From CALINF01 sp039980455 (GTDB lineage Bacteria > Pseudomonadota > Gammaproteobacteria > Pseudomonadales > Halieaceae), in NCBI GenBank assembly GCA_039980455.1, contig JBDXCG010000004.1, forward strand, positions 186,001-250,000: a stretch of 64,000 nucleotides of DNA, given 5' to 3'. Positions 1 to 8,504 of the stretch are shown one piece after another. The position numbers and the translations under genes are program-made. Within the stretch, counting starts at the first letter, position 1, and each line of letters opens with the position of its first letter. Under the pieces are notes generated by a model. It was not told the origin of the DNA. It did not search any database and saw only the letters and a list, made by a program, of their open reading frames with translations.

Positions 1-580
1 GATTCACTTCCTTCAAGGAGGGATGACGAACCCGCATCGAACCCTCTGCAATATGGGCGAAGGCGACTTCGATAGTTTTGGCACGCGGGTGCACCTTAAA
101 AACGTACTGCATGGGAATCCAATCCGTTTTTCCTATTCTGGGTTCATTTTCAAGCTCAGATCTCAGCAGCACCTTCCTCGAGCTAGAGCTAACCGCCACG
201 TAAAGACCACCACCGTGAACATCGAAAGCTGGAACCTCAGGTTCAGTCAGGTTGAGCTCCATCTCTGCAGTAAACGCTAGCGTTTTACCCTGCAGATCTT
301 CGGCATCAATGAACTGACGAAAATAGTACCAAGGCTGAATATCTACCTTTTCAATCGTGAGAACATCTTCTTCGAATGTGGCGGTAAACGACCTCTCCCC
401 TGCATGCTGGGCCCGACCCCAAAAGCGAGCGCGGACATCCGCGGCCTCCAGAGCAAAGTCAGCATCCTGGATGTAGTTTTCCCCTTTGGTAGCACACAGT
501 TCCTCAGCTCCAACACTACTGCTCGCGAGCAGCGACAGAATCAAGCCAAGGGCGCTATACAGTCTATTTATCTCAGGCAT
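1..580 (-). CDS. Secreted hypothetical protein, C-terminus cut off by window edge
   Basis: An open reading frame with no stop runs from an ATG at 580 to the left edge, giving 193 residues without the C-terminus. Residues 1-25 look like a Sec signal peptide: a short charged start, a hydrophobic core of Leu/Ile/Ser and a VGA-type cleavage site before EELC. The mature part is rich in alternating hydrophobic and polar residues with WYYFRQF, GGGLYVAV and YVFKVHP stretches, which suggests a beta-sandwich, possibly a carbohydrate-binding-like fold (inference). It lies 12 bp after the GFA-family gene on the same strand and may share its transcript. I do not recognise the family. Confidence 0.7.
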   Translation of the reverse strand, partial: MPEINRLYSALGLILSLLASSSVGAEELCATKGENYIQDADFALEAADVRARFWGRAQHAGERSFTATFEEDVLTIEKVDIQPWYYFRQFIDAEDLQGKTLAFTAEMELNLTEPEVPAFDVHGGGLYVAVSSSSRKVLLRSELENEPRIGKTDWIPMQYVFKVHPRAKTIEVAFAHIAEGSMRVRHPSLKEVN

Positions 581-592
581 AAAGGACTCAAA

Positions 593-1009
593 TCACATAC
601 TTGGGTTTTTTGGGAAAGCTGTGTGCGCGATATCGGCCGGTGACCAGGGCTCAGCCGAATCACTCCAAAAGCTGGAATCGATCTCAACCCAGCTGCTGTC
701 ATCCATTGTGCCAGCTTTCACAAAACGGAGATCGGGCATCTCTTCGACATAGCTGATGAGCTGAGACCCGCACGTAGGGCAGAAACCTCGGGTGACGTGG
801 CTACCGTCTGTGCCCGTTACCGTGTAGGTTTTTAACTCCCCAGATGTTTGCAAATTCCCCGAAGGAACCATCACGATAGTCGCCTTCCCGCTACCCGTCA
901 TTTTTTGGCAATCCTTACAATGGCAATGATGCGCAGACACAACCTGCTCACGATCAAACTTGTAATGATACTCACCGCACAAACAGCGGCCTTCGACGAC
1001 TGATGACAT
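593..1009 (-). CDS. GFA/CENP-V family zinc protein
   Basis: A 138-residue protein with the zinc-binding cysteine layout of the glutathione-dependent formaldehyde-activating (GFA) family: C9-x-C11, then C29-x-C31-x2-C34 in HCHCKDCQ, and C77-x2-C80 in GFCPTCGS. It spans the whole single-domain family length. The ATG at 1009 is preceded by a GGGAGA ribosome-binding site. Family members are cytoplasmic and were named for glutathione-formaldehyde adduct formation, but most are uncharacterised, so the substrate here is unknown. It follows the P450 gene after about 54 bp and precedes the secreted protein, which suggests one transcript of three genes. Confidence 0.85.
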   Translation of the reverse strand: MSSVVEGRCLCGEYHYKFDREQVVSAHHCHCKDCQKMTGSGKATIVMVPSGNLQTSGELKTYTVTGTDGSHVTRGFCPTCGSQLISYVEEMPDLRFVKAGTMDDSSWVEIDSSFWSDSAEPWSPADIAHTAFPKNPSM

Positions 1010-1063
1010 CGTGTTCTCCCTTAAGCAGTAAATGTTAAGCAGTTTCTGCCGTATCGATTCTAC

Positions 1064-2293
1064 TCAACGCTCACGTAACTTGAATTGCGCCGGCATCTTA
1101 CCTGGAATGCGAAAGAGCGACGGAGCCCACTCTACTGCGTCTTCTATCACGTCTACTTGCGCAAACCGTTTCGCAACTTCACTAAACGCCACTTCAGCAT
1201 CCATCCTGGCAAGGTGCGACCCAAGACAAAAATGGATGCCACCTCCAAACGAGCAGTGTCGGCCTTCATCCCTGCCGATATCAAAAACGTCCGGATCGGT
1301 AAATACAGCCGGGTCTCTATTCGCCGCAATCAGTGCGGCAAAAACGGGCGCATCTGCGGGAATGGTAACACCGCTAAAGTCGGTATCCTCCCACAGCACG
1401 CGAATGGTGAACGGAATAGAAGGCTCAAACCGCAAGCATTCTTCGACGGCCGACGCCGCCAATTCTGGATGCTGATACAGCCGCTCAAATTGATCCGGAT
1501 ACCTGGAGAAACACAGCATGCCATTCGCAATTAACCCAATGGTTGTTTCCAAGCCTGCAATAAGTAGACCTATACTTTGCTGCAGAAGTTCCTCGAGGCT
1601 AAGGCGATCACCCGCCTCTTCGGCCATCACCAGGCTGCTGAGAATATCCTCTCCTGGATTAGCACGGCGCTCTTCGATCAGCACCATCATGTACTCGGCT
1701 AACTCGAAGATCGCCGCCTCTGCTGGAGCCTGCAATTCTGGAAACGCTGTCTTGGCGAGCCGAAATGTTGCCACCGATACCAATTCCGATAACCTGTCTC
1801 GATCTTCAAACGGAACACCTAACATCACGCACATCGCAGCAGCAGGTACGGTGAGTGCCAGATCCGACACGACATCGAATTCACCTCTGGCAATCACTTT
1901 ATCCAGCTCCAAATTAACCTGTCGAACCAGTTCAGGGCGCATTGCTTCAAGTGCGCGAGGCGTAAAGGCCTTCCTCACTAGATTGCGCAGTCGATCGTGA
2001 TCGGGCGGATCCATGCGCAACATAAAACGCGATGAATCGGACTCCTCGCGGGTTTCACCTGGAATTAGCCCATCAAGATGGCGCATCCCACTATTACTCT
2101 GCTTGAGCAGTTTTTGGATATCCTCATAACGACTGAGTCGCCACTGGCCATCCGGCTGCAGATTAACTGGCTGAGATTCTCTAAGCTCCCGCATGGCTTC
2201 ATGCGGTGCACCCTTGGCGTCGTACTCTTCCGGATTCGCGCCATACCAACCCGGCGTCGGTTGTCCCGATTTCTGTCTTACAAACTCGGCCAT
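1064..2293 (-). CDS. Cytochrome P450
   Basis: A 409-residue soluble bacterial P450 of normal length. The I-helix oxygen-activation motif AGLETT is at 246-251, the K-helix ExxR is E285/R288, and the heme loop FGGGIHFCLG places the thiolate ligand at C356. The C-helix motif HDRLRNLVRKAF is at 99-110. There is no membrane anchor, so it is cytoplasmic and needs a separate ferredoxin and reductase, neither of which is in the window. The ATG at 2293 has GGAGA upstream. The substrate cannot be read from the sequence. It is probably the first gene of a small operon with the GFA-family gene. Confidence 0.95.
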   Translation of the reverse strand: MAEFVRQKSGQPTPGWYGANPEEYDAKGAPHEAMRELRESQPVNLQPDGQWRLSRYEDIQKLLKQSNSGMRHLDGLIPGETREESDSSRFMLRMDPPDHDRLRNLVRKAFTPRALEAMRPELVRQVNLELDKVIARGEFDVVSDLALTVPAAAMCVMLGVPFEDRDRLSELVSVATFRLAKTAFPELQAPAEAAIFELAEYMMVLIEERRANPGEDILSSLVMAEEAGDRLSLEELLQQSIGLLIAGLETTIGLIANGMLCFSRYPDQFERLYQHPELAASAVEECLRFEPSIPFTIRVLWEDTDFSGVTIPADAPVFAALIAANRDPAVFTDPDVFDIGRDEGRHCSFGGGIHFCLGSHLARMDAEVAFSEVAKRFAQVDVIEDAVEWAPSLFRIPGKMPAQFKLRER

Positions 2294-2477
2294 GCTTTCT
2301 CCATCGTTTTTCGATGCTCTTACTATCCTGCCCGCCAGATTGCCTTACCATCAAGATAAGCTCACGCTACTGGCTACATCGCTAGACGCTATTATCTAGT
2401 ATAGTCTGCACCGATAGTAACAACGTGTACTTTAGAGTCCAGTCATCCTGATATCTCATCCTAAACGTCTGGCGGCA

Positions 2478-4391
2478 TTGACCGCGCTTCAAGTGAGCAT
2501 ACCGCTAGCCTGCTACCTGTTCTTCCATGGCAGCGCGCTCTGGGTTCCTTGTAGTATCGGTTTATCCGTCGGGCTTTATTACGCACTCGAAGCCAGTCAT
2601 ACCACGCTGTTACGGGTTATCTCTTGCCTGCTTTCTGGAGCATCGTTGTTCCTGTGCGTGATGCTTGGAACGTCGTATTTTGTCCAGGGTACAGGCTTCA
2701 ACCTTCAATATTTCTTCCACTTCAACCCAAATTCTCTGGTGCAGGCGATGGCCGGGTTCGGCGTGGCGTTTTATGGTTTGCTCGCCGTACTCGTTGCGGC
2801 GTTTTTGCTGCCAATATTGCTGTCCTACAGAGATACACAGACTGCACCAAAAACTGCTTTGGTTATCATTTGTTGGTTTGCGATAGTCATCACCAATTTT
2901 CCCCTGTACTCCTATGCTAACTACAAGATGCAGAGTATGGAGCAACCAACTGGCTACTATCCTCAGGCTCTGGATACATCGGCAAATGAACGACACTACC
3001 TCGAGAATTTGGCGGCAAGTACTACAGCATTTAGCAAGAAGAACCTGATTCTGATTTATGCAGAATCTCTGGAGCAGCTTTATTTTGAAACTGAAGTATT
3101 TGGAGCAAATCTACTGCCCGAGTTATCGACACTTGCAGAGGAAGCACAGCGCTTTACCAACATGCAGCAGCGCTACGGTACCAACTGGACATTGGCTGGC
3201 ATGGTTGCGAGTCAGTGTGGGTTCCCGCTCTCGGGGATGTTGGTGGCAGGCAACGACACGATGGCTAGCGTTGAAAACCCGTTTCCGAATGAGCGATGTC
3301 TGGCCGATATTCTAAATGAAAACGGCTATCGCAACGTCTTTTTTGGCGGCGCGGATCTGGCTTTTTCAGGCAAGGGCAACTTTCTTAAAACACACGGCTA
3401 CGACGCGGCCTATGGCCTGACCGAACTTCTACCGGAGGTTGGAGACAAGACGTACACCCATAACTGGGGACTCTATGACGATACCCTATTTGATCTCGCG
3501 CTAGCTGAGCTAAGGCAATTGGAGAGCGCACAAGAGCCCTACTTTTTGACATTACTCACCGTCGATACGCACGGACCCGCAGGATTTATCGCCCGGTCGT
3601 GCGAGAAGGAAAAGTCGCTCAGCAAAATGCTGCAATCAGTGCGCTGCGCTGACGCATTAATCAGCAAGTTCGTCCGTCAGATTATGGCCACAGTGGACAT
3701 GAGCAAGACAGTTATCGTTCTATTCTCGGACCATCTGGCAATGCGTAATCAGGTTTGGGACGAGCTGCGCGGTAATCAGGATGACCGACGTCTCACTTTT
3801 ATGCTGTGGAGTGATGGCGCGCCAGTGGTGTCGGATATTGAGACCTCTCACTTTGATATTGCACCCACATTGCTAGAGTCGGTCGGCCTCCCTGGAACAC
3901 TGAAGTTAGGGATGGGACAGTCACTGTTCTATCGTCAGCAGATGGGTCTGGTTGACCCACTCAACAAGAAAGAATCGAGGCTAGGCCCTTCGCTTATGGC
4001 AAAGGATGTATCCGCCACCCAGGCGGGAGTTCGAATACAGCGAGATCCACTGTCGATCAACATAGGTGAAAAGACCTTTACCGTCAGCAGCCGCGGACTG
4101 CCTTTTGAATCCGGCTCCTATCTAGTCGCATTCGACAAAAAGGGTTATCCAGTTGGCGCTTTGTCTTCTGCCCAGTATCCACCCACTTACAACCGAATGC
4201 TGAAGGATCGCTTCGTTGTTGGGGTGTCGGTTGATGAGAGCACACCCGGCAAGTTGAGCTATTTCCGGGGATTCCCGTCTGCTAATGGAGAGAACCTTAG
4301 GGCTGAGCCATTGAAGGCAGATGTGCTGCTATCTGCCGATGAGCTTAAGAAAGAAATCGCCGAAGCGGCGCCAACCAAACCGTCGAAGTAG
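2478..4391 (+). CDS. OpgB/MdoB-like phosphoglycerol transferase (sulfatase fold)
   Basis: A 637-residue inner-membrane protein with about four N-terminal membrane helices (within residues 5-145) and a periplasmic alkaline-phosphatase/sulfatase domain. Family signatures are IYAESLE (metal ligand E196), YGTNWTLAGMVASQCG with the probable nucleophile T238, VDTHGP and LFSDH. The TLAGMVASQCG segment closely resembles E. coli phosphoglycerol transferase I, which moves phosphoglycerol from phosphatidylglycerol to periplasmic glucans. No opgG or opgH is in the window, so the acceptor is uncertain. The start is poorly fixed: the frame opens at 2436 without an ATG, TTG at 2478 is the first usual codon, and no good ribosome-binding site is seen. 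The C-terminal 130 residues extend past the catalytic domain. Confidence 0.85.
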   Translation: MTALQVSIPLACYLFFHGSALWVPCSIGLSVGLYYALEASHTTLLRVISCLLSGASLFLCVMLGTSYFVQGTGFNLQYFFHFNPNSLVQAMAGFGVAFYGLLAVLVAAFLLPILLSYRDTQTAPKTALVIICWFAIVITNFPLYSYANYKMQSMEQPTGYYPQALDTSANERHYLENLAASTTAFSKKNLILIYAESLEQLYFETEVFGANLLPELSTLAEEAQRFTNMQQRYGTNWTLAGMVASQCGFPLSGMLVAGNDTMASVENPFPNERCLADILNENGYRNVFFGGADLAFSGKGNFLKTHGYDAAYGLTELLPEVGDKTYTHNWGLYDDTLFDLALAELRQLESAQEPYFLTLLTVDTHGPAGFIARSCEKEKSLSKMLQSVRCADALISKFVRQIMATVDMSKTVIVLFSDHLAMRNQVWDELRGNQDDRRLTFMLWSDGAPVVSDIETSHFDIAPTLLESVGLPGTLKLGMGQSLFYRQQMGLVDPLNKKESRLGPSLMAKDVSATQAGVRIQRDPLSINIGEKTFTVSSRGLPFESGSYLVAFDKKGYPVGALSSAQYPPTYNRMLKDRFVVGVSVDESTPGKLSYFRGFPSANGENLRAEPLKADVLLSADELKKEIAEAAPTKPSK

Positions 4392-4398
4392 CTCCTAT

Positions 4399-4428
4399 CC
4401 AGGCTTTAGATCTTCCCACAAAGCCTGG
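4399..4428. terminator. Hairpin between convergent genes
   Basis: A perfect inverted repeat, CCAGGCTTT and AAAGCCTGG, flanks a 12-base loop in the 55-bp gap between the convergent OpgB-like gene and the small secreted protein. There is no long U-tract on either side, so it may be a weak bidirectional terminator or an mRNA-end stabiliser. Confidence 0.5.
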
Positions 4429-4446
4429 CTACCTGCTCAGACCATG

Positions 4447-4806
4447 TTACTTGTCACCAGCCTGAAAAAGCGGCGTAGGCGTTGATTGCCGAGGCGGCAC
4501 AAGCACAGGGTCACGCGTCACTTGCACCGGGTCACGCTTCTCCGCGATCACTTCTTGAGACCAACGAACCTCGCCGGCTCCATCGACTCTAAGCGATGCA
4601 TTACCAAACTGATTGGACTGCAAGTCCAACTGCTTACCACGCTCATCCCTGTAAACACTGTTGCCAACACTGTTGGTATTTCCGTGTACGACCCCGCCTG
4701 CGGTACTACAGATCGTTGTACCTGCAGAGTTGGTATAACAGGTGTTTTGCGCGCTCAGCGATGTACTGAGTAACAGCAGCAGCGTGATCGGCAAAACAGC
4801 ATACAT
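4447..4806 (-). CDS. Small secreted hypothetical protein
   Basis: A 119-residue protein from ATG 4806; an in-frame GTG at 4812 would add two residues. Residues 1-20 form a clear signal peptide with a run of five leucines and an LSAQ cleavage region. The mature protein has two cysteines (in NTCYTN and TTICST), a Gly/Asn/Ser-rich middle, and a Pro-rich tail with the near-repeat RDPVQV/RDPVLV. I do not recognise a family. The start lies within a few bases of the DUF427 stop, so the two genes are probably translationally coupled. The periplasm is the likely location. Confidence 0.7.
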   Translation of the reverse strand: MYAVLPITLLLLLSTSLSAQNTCYTNSAGTTICSTAGGVVHGNTNSVGNSVYRDERGKQLDLQSNQFGNASLRVDGAGEVRWSQEVIAEKRDPVQVTRDPVLVPPRQSTPTPLFQAGDK

Positions 4807-4811
4807 ACCCA

Positions 4812-5318
4812 CTACCAGTGCCCGGTACCCGGGTCGCCTTTGAAGGGACCTACAATGTTATGTGTTATCCAGCCGCCGTAGAACTCGCCAGCCTGGGGTT
4901 GAACAGGTTCATCTGCCAGGAAACACTCAACCCTGCCGGGGTAGAAGCATAGAAAATTTTGTACGCTAGCGAACGAGGGTGAAGGGTCTCTATACTCCCA
5001 AGCGACCTCTCCGCCACCAACAGCCAATGCATAGTAATTGGCTCTGCCTTTCCATTCGCAGTGAGAGGATGCCGGTGTGTCCATCAATAATGCGAAGTTT
5101 ATGTCTCCCGGCGGAATGTATATGGTGGGAGGGCTCGCAGTTTCGAGCACACGGATGGCATTGTTACTGTCCGCGATTAGCTGATCACCGCAACGGACAA
5201 CAACGCGTGCATTGCACGGTTCAAGCGCGGGCGGTCGCGGGTAGTCCCACACAGACTCCTGCCCCTCTGCCGGTTCGATTGCAAACTCGGGGCGCTGTTT
5301 ACCCTGATTCAGCCACAC
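4812..5318 (-). CDS. DUF427 domain protein
   Basis: A 168-residue protein with the DUF427 pattern at about residues 38-130: VRCGDQLIADSNNAIRVLET, then PPTIYIPPGDI, a SHCEWKGRANYY segment and AWEYRDPSP. The family is widespread in bacteria and cytoplasmic, with no settled function. The start is GTG at 5318, supported by GGAGG seven bases upstream. The C-terminal 35 residues, ending in GGWITHNIVGPFKG, extend past the core domain. It diverges from the glutathione S-transferase gene and is followed directly by the small secreted protein. Confidence 0.85.
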   Translation of the reverse strand: MWLNQGKQRPEFAIEPAEGQESVWDYPRPPALEPCNARVVVRCGDQLIADSNNAIRVLETASPPTIYIPPGDINFALLMDTPASSHCEWKGRANYYALAVGGGEVAWEYRDPSPSFASVQNFLCFYPGRVECFLADEPVQPQAGEFYGGWITHNIVGPFKGDPGTGHW

Positions 5319-5400
5319 TATAGACCTCCAGATACATGCTTTTCACGTCGACAGACAAGGTCAACAGACCCAGCTCTCAATTCACATTCGTTGTTCTCTC

Positions 5401-5413
5401 GTCACCCTGTGAC
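5401..5413. promoter_or_regulatory. Short palindrome upstream of GST gene
   Basis: GTCAC and GTGAC flank CCT about 40 bp before the glutathione S-transferase start, in the divergent gap shared with DUF427. A second CCTGTG follows directly. The position would suit an operator, but the arms are only five bases. Confidence 0.3.
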
Positions 5414-5452
5414 CCTGTGCTAAGCTGCAAACAAATTCAAGGGCTCAATACC

Positions 5453-6082
5453 ATGTTAACAGTACACCACCTGAACGACTCACGGTCACAGCGTATTCTT
5501 TGGCTCCTAGAAGAGCTTGGGATCGACTATAAGATCGAGTTCTACCAACGCGACGCAGAAACTAATCTTGCCCCACCTGCACTCGAGGCTATCCACCCGC
5601 TGGGTAAGTCGCCTGTACTCACAGATGGCGACAATACAATCATCGAATCGGGAGCCATCATCGACTATATTCTCAGGCACTATGGCGAGGGTAGATTCAT
5701 GCCCAAGCCCGGTACAGCCTCGCATGAACAATATCTGGTATGGCTGCATTACTCAGAAGGTAGTGCCATGCTACCGCTAATGTTGCGGATGTACTCCAGC
5801 CGCCTGCCCGATGGCGGCGAACTGCTGCAGCCGCGCATCACTGATGAACTCAACCGTCATTTGGGATTCATGGAGCGTGCGCTGGAAGGCGTAGAGTGGT
5901 TCGTTGAAAACACGCTTAGCGGGGCAGACTTTCAGCTCTCGTTTGTCGTTGAGATTGCGCCGCTGCTTCATCCGGGTGCGGCGCTTCCTAATCTCGATGC
6001 TTTTCGCGCACGCATTCATGCTCGACCTGCTTATCAAGCAGCTCTGGAAAAGGGTGGTGTGTATAGCTTTGGGCCCGCTTAA
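5453..6082 (+). CDS. Glutathione S-transferase
   Basis: A 209-residue GST of normal two-domain length. The N-terminal thioredoxin-like domain begins LTVHHLNDSRSQRILWLLEE, so the likely glutathione-activating residue is the Ser of NDSRSQR. The LGKSPVLTDGDNTIIESGAI stretch holds the conserved cis-Pro and the E-S pair that bind the gamma-glutamyl group. The all-helical C-terminal domain follows from about residue 88. The frame is open upstream to 5336, but ATG 5453 matches the family start. It is cytoplasmic. The MOSC gene follows after 17 bp, so the two may be co-transcribed. Confidence 0.9.
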   Translation: MLTVHHLNDSRSQRILWLLEELGIDYKIEFYQRDAETNLAPPALEAIHPLGKSPVLTDGDNTIIESGAIIDYILRHYGEGRFMPKPGTASHEQYLVWLHYSEGSAMLPLMLRMYSSRLPDGGELLQPRITDELNRHLGFMERALEGVEWFVENTLSGADFQLSFVVEIAPLLHPGAALPNLDAFRARIHARPAYQAALEKGGVYSFGPA

Positions 6083-6099
6083 CTTGTAAGGAGATAACT

Positions 6100-6969
6100 G
6101 TGTCTATTGGTTCTATCAGCAACATCTATCGATACCCCGTAAAGAGCATGGCTGGCGAGACACTCGATAGTGTGGTCGTCGGCGCTAGCGGGATTCCCGG
6201 AGATCGCGCATGGGCAGTCCGCGATGAAGTAAGAGGTGGCATCCGTGGCGGCAAAAAATTTCCACGCTTGATGCAATTCAGTTCTCGCTATGCGGAAACA
6301 CCCGCAGATACTGGCTCTAGTCCTGCAGTCATTACATTACCCTCCGGCGAATCAGCAGATACCGGAGACGCCGCTATCAACCAGATACTTAGTGACGCGC
6401 TGGAACACAACGTCAGTCTTTGGCCGCTGCTGAGTGCGGATATGCTGGATCACTACCGGCGCGGCGCTCCTGAGCACGAGGACATGGAACAAGAACTTCG
6501 CGCGATGTTCGCGCGCGAGCCGCATGAACCTTTGCCCGACCTCTCGATCTTTCCACCGGAGCTGGTTGAGTATGAGTCACCACCCGGGACGTACTTCGAT
6601 GCGTTTCCAATACTTATCCTGAGCAAGGCATCTCTTGCCAGTATGCAAAGAACTCGTCCGGACTCAGTATTTGATGAGCGCCGGTTTCGACCCAACTTTC
6701 TGCTCGACGATACCGAAGCGGGCGTTGAATTTCCTGAACAAAACTGGGAAGGCCGGCGTTTGCAGATTGGGTCTGCTGTACTTAAGTGCGAGGTTACTTG
6801 CCCGCGCTGTGTAATGACCACGCATGGATTTGCTGAGCTACCCAAAGACCCGAGCATCATGCGCTCACTCGTAGCGGAAAACGGCGGGAACCTCGGACTG
6901 TACGCTAGCGTAGAAACTCCAGGAACTATCTCTGCAGGTGATCAACTGACCTTGCTCGACAATCACTAG
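6100..6969 (+). CDS. MOSC domain protein (mARC-like)
   Basis: A 289-residue protein with an N-terminal MOSC beta-barrel (IYRYPVKSMAGETL near residues 6-20; GDRAW at about 31-35) and a C-terminal MOSC domain ending in CEVTCPRCVMTTHG, where the Cys before VMTT is the usual molybdenum-cofactor ligand. The start is GTG 6100 with AAGGAG spaced well upstream. Proteins of this class bind Moco and reduce N-hydroxylated compounds or carry sulfur. No ferredoxin domain is fused, so a separate electron donor is needed. A molybdate importer lies about 30 kb away in the same window. Confidence 0.88.
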   Translation: MSIGSISNIYRYPVKSMAGETLDSVVVGASGIPGDRAWAVRDEVRGGIRGGKKFPRLMQFSSRYAETPADTGSSPAVITLPSGESADTGDAAINQILSDALEHNVSLWPLLSADMLDHYRRGAPEHEDMEQELRAMFAREPHEPLPDLSIFPPELVEYESPPGTYFDAFPILILSKASLASMQRTRPDSVFDERRFRPNFLLDDTEAGVEFPEQNWEGRRLQIGSAVLKCEVTCPRCVMTTHGFAELPKDPSIMRSLVAENGGNLGLYASVETPGTISAGDQLTLLDNH

Positions 6970-7058
6970 TCACATGTTGCTGTTGTTGCTCTAGCCCTGA
7001 CTTTTCTCCGCGACAATTTGCAGCGCAGCTGTCTCAAAGCAACATATTAAGGATGCCA

Positions 7059-8504
7059 ATGTCACCCGAAGAATTCCGCCTTGCGGGCCACGAACTGATC
7101 GATTGGATTGCCGACTATCGCAAACGCATACCTGACCTACCCGTGCGCGCCCAGGTGCAGCCGGGAGAGGTAAGAAGCGCACTACCCAAGCAGCCGCCCC
7201 GCTCAACTGACAGTTTCGCTGATGTCCTGGCCGATCTTGAAAAGACTGTAGTACCCGGCGTTACTCAGGTACAGCATCCCATGCACTTCGGCTGGTTCCC
7301 GGCAAATGCCTCACTCGCCTCCGTGCTCGGCGACATCGCGTGCTCAGGGATGGGCACACTTGGAATTTCATGGGAGAGTTGCCCTGCGCTAACAGAGGTC
7401 GAAGAAGTGATGTGCGACTGGCTGCGCCAACTCACCGGATTAAGTGACCAATGGCACGGCACCATTCACGACACCGCTTCAACGGCTTGCGTGGTTGCGT
7501 TGATATTGGCTCGGGAGCAGGCGAGCCAGTTCAGCAAAAATGCGGACGGACTGCAGGCCCTGCCGGCACCCCTGATTGTCTACTCCACGGCGCAGGCACA
7601 CTCTTCTATTGCCAAGGCCGTGCAGGTGGCTGGGCTCGGCAATGAAAATCTGCGAATGATTGCTGAGGATCCGGTGACCCGAGCCATGCAGCCTGAGGCC
7701 CTGCAGGAGGCGATCAAGCAAGATGTGCAGAACGGCCACAAACCAGCGGCGATCGTCTGCTCGGTCGGGGCAACCGGCACGACGGCCATGGATCCGGTAC
7801 AGGCAATCGCCGACATCGCCAATGAACACGGCACCTGGCTTCACGTGGATGCAGCAATGGCTGGGTCAGCCATGCTGCTACCAGAATGCCGTCACTTGTG
7901 GGCTGGTGTGGAACAAGCGGATTCTATCGCGTGGAACCCGCACAAGTGGATGGGCACAATACTCGACACAGCCCTGTTCTACGTAAGAGATGTGGAGCAT
8001 CTGGAGCGGGTCATGTCTACTAATCCGACGTATCTTCGCTCAACTGCAGATGGCCAGGTTACGCAGTACAGAGACTGGGGTATTCCACTTGGGCGACGCT
8101 TTCGCGCACTAAAACTGTGGTTTCATCTGCGCCTGGATGGCCTCGAAGCAATACAAGCACGATTGCGTAGAGATCTGGAAAACGCGCGTTGGTTACAACA
8201 GCAGGTGGAAAAAACCAAAGAATGGCAGGTGGTTGCTCCTGTTTCATTGCAAACGGTCTGCGTACGACACACGCCCCTCACACAGGACGGAAGTCAGCTC
8301 ACCGGTGAGGCCTTGGATAGGCATACTTTGGGATGGGTTGAAGCAATCAATGCCTCAGGAGCCGCATTTCTGTCACCCTCGGTGTTAGATGATCAGTGGA
8401 TGGTACGCGTGAGTATTGGTGTGGAAGGAACTACACGCGAACACGTAGAACAGCTCTGGAAGCTAATGCGCGAGGCAAGCAGTAGTCAGTCGATCAGTCT
8501 GTAG
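7059..8504 (+). CDS. PLP-dependent group II decarboxylase (aromatic amino acid type)
   Basis: A 481-residue cytoplasmic pyridoxal-phosphate enzyme. The N-terminal FRLAGHELIDWIADYRKRIP and HPMHFGWFPANAS segments are typical of aromatic-L-amino-acid decarboxylases. HVDAAMAGSA carries the Asp that pairs with the PLP ring nitrogen, and NPHKWMG holds the Schiff-base lysine (K296). ATG 7059 is chosen over ATG 7053 because AAGGA sits six bases before it and overlaps the first ATG. The substrate (Tyr, Trp, DOPA or another amino acid) cannot be decided from sequence. The last 19 bp overlap the convergent TPR gene. Confidence 0.92.
   Translation: MSPEEFRLAGHELIDWIADYRKRIPDLPVRAQVQPGEVRSALPKQPPRSTDSFADVLADLEKTVVPGVTQVQHPMHFGWFPANASLASVLGDIACSGMGTLGISWESCPALTEVEEVMCDWLRQLTGLSDQWHGTIHDTASTACVVALILAREQASQFSKNADGLQALPAPLIVYSTAQAHSSIAKAVQVAGLGNENLRMIAEDPVTRAMQPEALQEAIKQDVQNGHKPAAIVCSVGATGTTAMDPVQAIADIANEHGTWLHVDAAMAGSAMLLPECRHLWAGVEQADSIAWNPHKWMGTILDTALFYVRDVEHLERVMSTNPTYLRSTADGQVTQYRDWGIPLGRRFRALKLWFHLRLDGLEAIQARLRRDLENARWLQQQVEKTKEWQVVAPVSLQTVCVRHTPLTQDGSQLTGEALDRHTLGWVEAINASGAAFLSPSVLDDQWMVRVSIGVEGTTREHVEQLWKLMREASSSQSISL

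Noticed and set aside
1032..2000. Plus-strand frames of 147-160 codons
   Set aside because: They are antisense to the P450 gene, which has all its family motifs, and have Ser/Arg-rich shadow composition.
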